Shown here piece after piece: positions 59,407 to 64,000 of a DNA stretch of 64,000 nt (within the stretch, counting starts at the first letter, position 1; each line of letters starts with the position of its first letter). This DNA is from Brevibacterium permense (GTDB lineage Bacteria > Actinomycetota > Actinomycetes > Actinomycetales > Brevibacteriaceae), in assembly GCF_013280495.1 (NCBI RefSeq), contig NZ_JABSSX010000005.1, positions 186,001 to 250,000 on the forward strand, in the 5' to 3' direction. The translations under genes and the position numbers were made by a program. A model generated the notes under the pieces. The model was not told the DNA's origin. It searched no databases and worked only from the letters and a program-made list of their open reading frames with translations.

Positions 59407-59988
59407 TCACTTCTTCTCACGCGGGAGGCGGCCGAGGGTGTAGAACTCCGGGTTCGGGAGCATTCCGGAGATGTGGGCCATGCGGTTGGACAGGCCGAAG
59501 AAGCCGGTGATCGCGGCGATGTCCCAGGCGTCTTCGGCGTCGAATCCGTGGTCGGCAAGCCTCTGGTGGTCGGCGTCGCCCACGGCCCATGGTTCCTCGC
59601 AGACCTTGACGGCGAAGTCGATCATGGCCATCTGACGTGGGCTGATATCAGCCTGTCGGTAGTTCGTGGCGACGACATCGGCGATGAGCGCGTCTTTCTG
59701 GAAGATCCGCAGCATCGCTCCGTGCGCGACGACGCAGTAGAGGCAGTGATTGATCGCCGAGGTGGCCACGACGATCATCTCCCGATCGGCCTTGGTCAGG
59801 TTCCCCGTCTCCTTCTCCATGAGCGCGTCATAGTAGGCGAAGAAAGCGCGGAATTCGTCCGGCCGGCGGGCCAGGGCGAGAAAGACATTGGGCACGAAGC
59901 CCGACTTCTCGGCGACTTCGAGGATCTGGGCGCGGATGTCATCGTCGACGTTGTCGATGTCAGCAAGTGGGTATCGCATATCACTCAT
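59407..59988 (-). CDS. Carboxymuconolactone decarboxylase/AhpD-like peroxidase-related protein
   Basis: A 193-residue protein with the AhpD-type redox motif H81-C82-L-Y-C85-x3-H89 (NHCLYCVVAHGAML), followed by helical DISPRQMAMIDFAVKVCEEP and GFFGLSNRMAHISG. Such proteins reduce peroxides or have related activities. It is the first gene of a unit with the aminotransferase and possibly the EamA exporter. ATG 59988 is preferred; no strong ribosome binding site is seen. Confidence 0.82.
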   Translation of the reverse strand: MSDMRYPLADIDNVDDDIRAQILEVAEKSGFVPNVFLALARRPDEFRAFFAYYDALMEKETGNLTKADREMIVVATSAINHCLYCVVAHGAMLRIFQKDALIADVVATNYRQADISPRQMAMIDFAVKVCEEPWAVGDADHQRLADHGFDAEDAWDIAAITGFFGLSNRMAHISGMLPNPEFYTLGRLPREKK

Positions 59989-60108
59989 GCTAGCCCGGGT
60001 GGATCGGTTCAAGTCGAGCCATCTCAGGGCGATACAGTGAAGACGTCAGGTCCGTCCCAGCTTCCACTCGATTCCACCGGAGCCGCTCGCGTATCGAAGG
60101 AGATCACC

Positions 60109-60414
60109 ATGACCGCAGACAATGCAGCAGACACCGGTTCGACCGGCGAGGTCCAGCTCGACAACGGCGTGTTCCGAGTGACGAAGTGGACGATCCGCCC
60201 CGACGGCGTCATCCCGATGCACAAGCACGAGTACGAATACGTCGTCGTGCCGATGGTCACGGACACGATGCTCGTACGCAATTCGGACGGCACCGAGATC
60301 CGCGCCGAACTCGAGGCCGGAGTCTCCTACACGCGTCCGGCAGGATCGGAACACGAGGTCTCGAACCCCGGAGGCAGCGCCGACGTCGTCTTCGTCGAGG
60401 TCGAGAGCCTCTGA
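60109..60414 (+). CDS. Small cupin-fold protein
   Basis: A 101-residue single cupin domain: VTKWTIRPDGVIPMHKHEYE with metal-type histidines and glutamate (HKHEYEY), then ELEAGVSYTRPAGSEHEVSN carrying the second histidine. It could bind a metal and a small ligand; the function is unknown. ATG 60109 has GAAGGAGA six bases upstream. It is divergent from the AhpD-like gene and converges with the glutamate-cysteine ligase gene. Confidence 0.78.
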   Translation: MTADNAADTGSTGEVQLDNGVFRVTKWTIRPDGVIPMHKHEYEYVVVPMVTDTMLVRNSDGTEIRAELEAGVSYTRPAGSEHEVSNPGGSADVVFVEVESL

Positions 60415-60439
60415 ACGAAGTCGTTCATCAAGCACGTTC

Positions 60440-60497
60440 CCTGTGGGTGGATCCACCTCGAATTCTGCTGCGATATCGGTGTGGATCCACCCACAGG
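60440..60497. repeat. 17-base perfect inverted repeat between convergent genes
   Basis: CCTGTGGGTGGATCCAC (60440-60456) pairs perfectly with 60481-60497, with a 24-base loop. It lies between the ends of the cupin and glutamate-cysteine ligase genes, in a two-way terminator position, without a T-tract. Confidence 0.85.
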
Positions 60498-60555
60498 AGA
60501 CAATCCAGCTCGAGGCACACCACCCGAGCGCCTCAGAGGCGACGAGAAATCAGCC

Positions 60556-62037
60556 TCAGCGGGTAGGGATCTCCCAGGTGTGGACGGGCTTCCCTTTCGT
60601 CTGGTTCGCGAGGTAGGCGTCCATCATCGCCGTGATGCCCTCGGCGCGTTCGGGTGAGTCCTGGCGGCTGCCGGGCGCGAGGGACTCGAGGGCCTTCAGC
60701 TGCCAGGTTGCACCGTTGACACGGCTTTCGGCACGACCTTCGATGATCGACATGTATTCGTCGATGACGTCCTCGTCGATGTTCAGTCGTGAGAGTCCGC
60801 GCCTGGCCTGCGGTGCGAGCACATCTGTCACGAGGTCGGCCACGCCGATGCGTCCGATCTTCGGCCAGGTCACCCGGGCCTCGATTCCGTCTTTGGCGCA
60901 GGCGTTGAAGTTCTCCTCCGCCTCGGCGAACGACATCCGCGACCACACGGGACGGTTCTCCCCGACAAGGAACTCGGCCAGTCCGTAGTAGAAGGCGGCG
61001 TCGGCGACCATGTCGACCGGTGTCGGACCGGCCGGGAGCAGTCGGTTCTCGACCCGGATGTGCGCGCCTCCGTCTCCGGAGTTGTAGATGGGGCGGTTCC
61101 AGCGCCACACCGTGCCGTTGTGCAGATTGAGTTCGAAGAGCTTCGGTGCATCGGCGGCACGGAATTCGACGAAGTCCTTGATCTCGGGCAGCAGCGGCGG
61201 GAAGTAGCGGACGTTCTCCTCGAAGAGGTCGAAGACGCTGGTGATCCACCGTTCGCCGAACCATACGCGGGGACGCACACCTTGGTTGACGAGTTCGGGC
61301 GTGCGGGTGTCGATGGACTGCGCGAAGATCGGGATTCGGGATTCGTGCCACAGCTTGCGGCCGACGAACAGCGGTGAGTTCGCGGCCATCGCCACTTGCG
61401 CCCCGGCGATCGCCTGCGAGGCGTTCCACGCGTCGGCGAACCGGTTCGGCGCCACCTGCAGGTGCAGCTGCATCGACGTGCAGGAGGATTCCGGAGCGAT
61501 ATCGGCGAACTCCGTCTTGTACCGCTCTTCACGACCGAGTTCGATGCGGACGTACTCGCCGCGGGCGTCGATGACCGAGTTGCTCAGCGCCTCGTAGCGG
61601 TTCTCCTCGGTCATCCACTTCTCGTCGGTGAGGAATTCGGTGGTCAGGGTCGGCAGGGTGCCGATCGACACCACCTTGAGTCCGTCCTCCTCGGCGGCCT
61701 TCTGCGCTTTCTCCAAGCGGTGGGCGACACCGGCCTCCAGGGTCTTCAGCCCCCGCCCGGCAACCTGAAGCACGGGATGGTTGAGCTCGAGGTTGAAGCC
61801 GCCGATCTCGGACTGGTACTCGTCATCGAGGCGATCGAGCACCTCCTTGTTGCGCAGGCTCGGCTGATTGCCCTCGCCGACGAGGTTGAGCTCGAGCTCG
61901 AGCCCGATCGTGCCCGCCGATTTGAAATCCGCATGACGAAGGTAGGTATCGAAGAGCTCGAGGTTCTCCGCGAGCTTCTCCCGATACAGTGTGCGTTCCT
62001 CCGGCGTGTACCGCTTCGAGCTGACTGCCTCACCCAT
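60556..62037 (-). CDS. Glutamate-cysteine ligase family protein
   Basis: A 493-residue carboxylate-amine ligase of the GCS2-like superfamily that would couple glutamate to cysteine or another amine with ATP. It contains GTIGLELELNLVG (about residue 36, metal and ATP region), FNLELNHPVLQVAG (about 72), SSCTSMQLHLQVAPNRFADAWNAS (about 178) and HNGTVWRWNRPIY (about 310). Actinobacteria use mycothiol or ergothioneine, so the product could be an ergothioneine precursor (EgtA-type) rather than glutathione; no other egt genes are adjacent. ATG 62037 begins MGEAVSSKRYT; the longer frame is unlikely. Confidence 0.8.
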   Translation of the reverse strand: MGEAVSSKRYTPEERTLYREKLAENLELFDTYLRHADFKSAGTIGLELELNLVGEGNQPSLRNKEVLDRLDDEYQSEIGGFNLELNHPVLQVAGRGLKTLEAGVAHRLEKAQKAAEEDGLKVVSIGTLPTLTTEFLTDEKWMTEENRYEALSNSVIDARGEYVRIELGREERYKTEFADIAPESSCTSMQLHLQVAPNRFADAWNASQAIAGAQVAMAANSPLFVGRKLWHESRIPIFAQSIDTRTPELVNQGVRPRVWFGERWITSVFDLFEENVRYFPPLLPEIKDFVEFRAADAPKLFELNLHNGTVWRWNRPIYNSGDGGAHIRVENRLLPAGPTPVDMVADAAFYYGLAEFLVGENRPVWSRMSFAEAEENFNACAKDGIEARVTWPKIGRIGVADLVTDVLAPQARRGLSRLNIDEDVIDEYMSIIEGRAESRVNGATWQLKALESLAPGSRQDSPERAEGITAMMDAYLANQTKGKPVHTWEIPTR

Positions 62038-62141
62038 AGGACTAGCAAACCACAGACAGCGGGGTTTGTGCGCGGCCGCCGTCCACAGGCACCATCCGGA
62101 CACCTGCGATGCCGGCAACCGACCTTCCGTAGACTCGCCCT

Positions 62142-63314
62142 ATGACTACCACCACTTCACCCACGTCCCAGCCTGCCGACTTCGTCGAAGAGGCGAAGCG
62201 ACGCCTGCCCGACATGCTCGCCGACATCGAACGGGTCATCTCCATCGAGACCCCCTCACATGACCAGGCGGCCGTGGCCGCAGGAGCACGGGACTTCGCC
62301 GCGCTCCTGGGGGACCGCCTCGGCGCCGAGGCGGAACTGCTCGAGGTCGACGGCACCGCCCACCTGCGCCTGCGCTTCGGCACCGGGCCCGCACGCGTCG
62401 TCCTGCTCAACCACCAGGACACGGTGTGGCCGCACGGCACCCTCGACCGCATCCCGTTCTCCACCGAGGACGGCATCCTCCACGGTCCCGGCAGCTTCGA
62501 CATGCTCACCGGGGCGATCATGAGCGTGCACGCGACCGCGATGGTGGCCGACCACCTCGGCGAGGGCGGACTGGACGGTCTGTCGATCCTCGTCACCGGT
62601 GATGAGGAGATCGGCTCCGTGTCCTCGTCGGACCTCATCCGCGCCGAGGCGGCCGAGGCGAAGGCCGTGTTCGTCATGGAGGCGAGCGCGGGCGGGGCGC
62701 TCAAACTCGAGCGCAAGGGGACGAGCAACTACGTGCTGAAGTTCACCGGCAAGGCCTCGCACGCGGGCCTCGAACCGGAGAAGGGCATCAACGCAGGCAT
62801 GGCCCTAGCCCTGACTCTGCCGTTGGTGGCCGATCTGGCCGACGCCGAGGCGGGGACAACGGTGGTGCCGACCGTGATCAGCGCGGGGACCACGTCGAAC
62901 ACTGTGCCGGCCGAGGCGCGGGTGGACATCGATGTGCGCGCCCGTACTGCGGCTGAGCTCGAACGAGTGGATGCGCAGATCCGTGAGTTGGCCGCGAAGC
63001 CGCAGGTGGAGGGCTCGACGACGGAGGTGCTCGGCGGGATCAACCGGCCACCATTCGAACGGGAGCAGTCGGCTGCGCTCTTCGACCGGGCGACGGCCCT
63101 TGCGGGCGAACTCGGACTGCCCGCGCCGCAGGGAGTGTCGGTGGGCGGCGCCTCGGATGGGAACTTCACCGCCGGTGACGGCATCGCCACCCTCGACGGT
63201 CTGGGCGCCGTCGGTGATGGGGCGCATGCCGAACACGAACACGCCGTCGTCGACGAGATCGCCCCGCGCACCGCGCTGCTGGCTGCTCTCATCGCCGATC
63301 AGCTGCAGAGCTGA
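62142..63314 (+). CDS. M20 family metallopeptidase (carboxypeptidase G2-like)
   Basis: A 390-residue zinc-dependent peptidase or amidohydrolase. The ligand-bearing segments are LLNHQDTVWPHG (about 86), GSFDMLTGAIMS (about 117), VTGDEEIGSVSS (about 149, catalytic Glu) and a C-terminal DGAHAEHEHAVVDEI (about 362). The dimerisation domain begins near KGTSNYVLKFTGKASHAGLE (about 188). It likely cleaves a C-terminal glutamate or other acyl-amino acid. The start ATG 62142 has no strong ribosome binding site. Confidence 0.85.
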   Translation: MTTTTSPTSQPADFVEEAKRRLPDMLADIERVISIETPSHDQAAVAAGARDFAALLGDRLGAEAELLEVDGTAHLRLRFGTGPARVVLLNHQDTVWPHGTLDRIPFSTEDGILHGPGSFDMLTGAIMSVHATAMVADHLGEGGLDGLSILVTGDEEIGSVSSSDLIRAEAAEAKAVFVMEASAGGALKLERKGTSNYVLKFTGKASHAGLEPEKGINAGMALALTLPLVADLADAEAGTTVVPTVISAGTTSNTVPAEARVDIDVRARTAAELERVDAQIRELAAKPQVEGSTTEVLGGINRPPFEREQSAALFDRATALAGELGLPAPQGVSVGGASDGNFTAGDGIATLDGLGAVGDGAHAEHEHAVVDEIAPRTALLAALIADQLQS

Positions 63315-63395
63315 GGCGGGTCGGGCGGGCTGCCGCAACCCAGTCCCGCTGCCACCACCCAGTCCCGCTGCCAATGCGCCGGGGCCTCCCATACG

Positions 63396-63459
63396 CAGTT
63401 AAGTGTGCGCAGATTGCCAGTTTCGAGCCGAGAATGTGCAATCTGCGCACAGTTAACTG
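63396..63459. repeat. Long inverted repeat, copy 2 of the TTAAGTGTGCGCAGAT family
   Basis: The 21-base arms at 63396-63416 and 63439-63459 differ at one position. The left arm contains GTTAAGTGTGCGCAGATTG, identical to the reverse strand of the repeat at 15716-15734. It lies between the convergent M20 peptidase and FkbM genes. Confidence 0.85.
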
Positions 63460-63484
63460 TCGGTAACCGCGGTCAGCTCGGCGG

Positions 63485-64000
63485 CTAATCGACTGGGTAA
63501 CCCGCCGCGCGCATCTGATCCGGTGATTTCAGCGTGAACAGCCAGTCGCGCAGCTGCGGATCCGGCCGAATCGTCGTCCGCGTGTACAATCGATCTTCGC
63601 CGACGAGGTAGTAGTGGTAGCCATGCTCGCCGAGGTGGCCCACGAGTTCGCGTGGTTTCGCGCGGTCATCGAGGACTTCGCAGAGGATGTCCGGGTGCAG
63701 CGCGGCGAGAAAGTCCTGCCCGTGAGCGAATACGTCGTTCTCACCGCCTTCGACATCGATCTTCACCGTCACCCGCGGTGCCTCGCCTCGACCTGAAACG
63801 TTCGTGACGTCTTCGCCGGCGTGCGACCGCACATCGCGCCCCGAGGTCTCTTCCAGCACCTCGGGCAGGAGTGCGTCGAGGGAGGTGAAGCGCACCTCGG
63901 CGTCGGAATCGAAGTGCATATCGGAGGAGTAGAACGACGGCAGCGCCGATCCCCCGTCCCCGATCGGCACCTTCATCCAGGTGTCGGGGCTGCCGACTCC
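63485..64000 (-). CDS. FkbM family methyltransferase, C-terminal part (gene continues beyond the window)
   Basis: The last 172 or so codons are present. VTVKIDVEGGENDVFAHGQD is the FkbM motif with the conserved DVEG after the SAM-binding part; DILCEVLDDR follows. The frame is open through the end of the window (VGSPDTWMKVPIGDGGSALP), so the true start and the N-terminal Rossmann motifs lie outside. Members methylate sugars or polyketide-like molecules; the substrate is unknown. Confidence 0.78.
   Translation of the reverse strand, partial: GVGSPDTWMKVPIGDGGSALPSFYSSDMHFDSDAEVRFTSLDALLPEVLEETSGRDVRSHAGEDVTNVSGRGEAPRVTVKIDVEGGENDVFAHGQDFLAALHPDILCEVLDDRAKPRELVGHLGEHGYHYYLVGEDRLYTRTTIRPDPQLRDWLFTLKSPDQMRAAGYPVD

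Overview
The window looks like chromosomal DNA of a high-GC actinobacterium, most likely Brevibacterium or a close relative in the Micrococcales. Signs of this are the high G+C backbone (for example 40 of 60 bases at 14401-14460), the DUF5926 gene, an HspR-type (HAIR) site in front of clpB, several apparently leaderless genes, and an actinobacterial olefin locus with fused OleB-OleC. Genus-level placement is inference. I see no tRNA, rRNA, CRISPR array or replication origin.

Region A (1-11.7 kb) is a catabolic island with visibly lower G+C (30 of 60 bases at 6241-6300). It encodes a three-subunit molybdenum hydroxylase of the xanthine oxidase family, an enoyl-CoA-hydratase-family enzyme, an acyl-CoA ligase, a BenE-type carboxylate transporter and XdhC. 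After a badly decayed IS3-family element (about 9.69-10.75 kb) comes a convergent, apparently frameshifted MocA-like cytidylyltransferase. The gene set matches the known 2-furoate pathway (HmfABCDE): uptake, CoA activation, ring hydroxylation and hydrolysis to 2-oxoglutarate. The assignment rests on gene content and family features, not on a search.

Region B (11.7-24.7 kb) is core chromosome: a RelA/SpoT-domain protein, DUF5926, a glycosyltransferase overlapping pheA, an FAD dehydrogenase overlapping an SDR, an epimerase-type SDR, a crotonase, a CPA1 antiporter and clpB.

Region C (24.9-39.4 kb) holds an HTTM/DUF5819 membrane pair, a CaiB/BaiF CoA-transferase, an agmatine deiminase-like protein, a YtxH-like protein, a cardiolipin synthase, a Nudix protein, a crotonase, an MFS transporter, a TM2 protein, a glutamate-synthase-like flavoenzyme, a dienelactone-hydrolase-type esterase and an SDR.

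Region D (39.7-45.7 kb) is the long-chain olefin locus: a membrane protein, OleA, an OleB-OleC fusion and OleD. OleA condenses two acyl-CoAs, OleD reduces the beta-keto acid, the OleC part forms a beta-lactone and the OleB part decarboxylates it to an alkene.

Region E (45.7-64 kb) has a disordered membrane-anchored protein, a propionyl/acetyl-CoA synthetase, a MarR regulator with a clear palindromic operator and a divergent low-complexity partner, an SRPBCC protein, an LssY_C membrane protein, a MerR-HEAT regulator with a HEAT partner, a GyrI-like remnant, a muralytic-type protein, a zinc-type ArsR sensor, an EamA exporter, an aminotransferase with an AhpD-like partner, a cupin, a glutamate-cysteine ligase, an M20 peptidase and a partial FkbM methyltransferase.

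Outside the island the intergenic DNA carries an unusual load of long, nearly perfect inverted repeats, several short tandem repeats, and a frequent 9-mer CCGAGGCGG that I did not see in the island.
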